A DNA stretch of 8,398 nucleotides from Beijerinckiaceae bacterium (GTDB taxonomy: Bacteria > Pseudomonadota > Alphaproteobacteria > Rhizobiales > Beijerinckiaceae). The position numbers and the translations under genes are program-made. The stretch is from the NCBI GenBank assembly GCA_947458675.1, contig CANHAW010000070.1, positions 1 through 8,398 of the forward strand. Reading direction: 5' to 3'. The notes under the pieces are model-generated. The model did not search any database, had not been told where the DNA came from, and was given only the letters and a program-made list of their open reading frames with translations. Each line of letters starts with the position of its first letter. The stretch's first letter is position 1. Shown here piece after piece: positions 7,878 through 8,398 of the stretch.

Positions 7878-8398
7878 GAGCGTTCGGCCTTCTCGTCACC
7901 GGGCAGCCGGTAGGGCGTGTCGCCCTCCCATGGCGAGAGGAAATCGAATTGGCGGAATTCCTGATTGAGGCGCACGGGCTCATAGACCACGCGCTTCTGG
8001 TCATCGTCGTAGCGCACTTCGACAAAGCCCGACATCGGGAAATCCTTGCGCAAAGGATGGCCCTCAAAGCCGTAATCGGTGAGCATGCGGCGCAGATCCG
8101 GATGGCCGGAGAAAAACACGCCAAACATGTCGTAGGTCTCGCGCTCATACCAATTGGCCGCCGGGAAGGCCGGAATGGCTGAGGGAACCGGGTTCATCTC
8201 ATCTGTCGTGCATTTCACCCGGATGCGGGTGTTATGGCGCGGCGAGAGCAGATGATAGACGATCTCGAAACGCTCTTCGCGCGAGGGATAATCGACCGCC
8301 GTAATGTCGATAAAACATTTGAACAGGCAGGCCGGATCGTCACGAAGTTTCATCAAAGCGTCGACAATCGTGCCGCGCGCAACAATGACGGTGACCTC
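7874..8398 (-). CDS. nuoC: NADH-quinone oxidoreductase subunit C (5' end beyond window)
   Basis: Peripheral-arm subunit (30 kDa, NDUFS3 equivalent) that packs against NuoD and NuoI near the quinone site; it has no cofactor. The last 174 codons are visible. The frame is open to the window edge and the first visible residues, [16 protein letters not shown], match the family interior, so neither the TTG at 8356 nor the ATG at 8353 should be taken as the start. The diagnostic signature is intact: [20 protein letters not shown] (visible residues 81-100), then [21 protein letters not shown]. The C-terminal [18 protein letters not shown] (142-159) is typical. Alphaproteobacterial NuoC is about 200 residues, so some 25-35 N-terminal residues should lie beyond the edge. 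Its stop overlaps the nuoD start by 4 bases. Confidence 0.98.
   Translation of the reverse strand, partial: EVTVIVARGTIVDALMKLRDDPACLFKCFIDITAVDYPSREERFEIVYHLLSPRHNTRIRVKCTTDEMNPVPSAIPAFPAANWYERETYDMFGVFFSGHPDLRRMLTDYGFEGHPLRKDFPMSGFVEVRYDDDQKRVVYEPVRLNQEFRQFDFLSPWEGDTPYRLPGDEKAERS

Noticed and set aside
8353..8356. TTG/ATG near the right edge as the start of nuoC
   Set aside because: The frame continues to the edge with residues that match the interior of NuoC, so the true start lies outside the window.

Overview
The window is a block of one operon, read entirely on the minus strand, for the proton-pumping NADH:quinone oxidoreductase (respiratory complex I, NDH-1). In transcription order, from the right edge to the left, it holds nuoC (5' end cut off), nuoD, a small unrecognised membrane-protein gene, nuoE, nuoF, nuoG, nuoH, a second small unrecognised membrane-protein gene, nuoI and nuoJ (3' end cut off). 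nuoA and nuoB should lie beyond the right edge, and nuoK to nuoN beyond the left edge, if the usual order holds.

The organism is very probably an alphaproteobacterium, and I lean towards the Hyphomicrobiales (Rhizobiales) such as the Beijerinckiaceae or Methylocystaceae. The basis is the close resemblance of the proteins to mitochondrial complex I subunits, separate nuoC and nuoD genes, a NuoG without the N7 cluster motif, a NuoE with a long C-terminal tail, and moderately GC-rich codon use. The family-level guess is inference and could be wrong.

The genes are packed tightly. nuoC and nuoD overlap by 4 bases, and most other junctions are 2 to 16 bases long. The only noticeable gap is about 50 bases after nuoD. 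No promoter or terminator is visible inside, so the block is probably one transcript with much translational coupling. NuoE, NuoF and NuoG form the NADH-oxidising module (FMN plus iron-sulfur clusters). NuoC, NuoD and NuoI connect it to the quinone site. NuoH and NuoJ are membrane-arm subunits at the heel of the complex.

Every catalytic and cluster-binding motif checked is intact, so this is a functional, ordinary complex I operon. The only parts not explained by textbook complex I are the two small open reading frames (78 and 82 residues). Each is predicted to be a two-helix membrane hairpin, and they lie in the nuoD-nuoE and nuoH-nuoI junctions. There is also a 15-base palindrome in the gap upstream of the first of them. 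I see no mobile element, RNA gene, CRISPR array or prophage.
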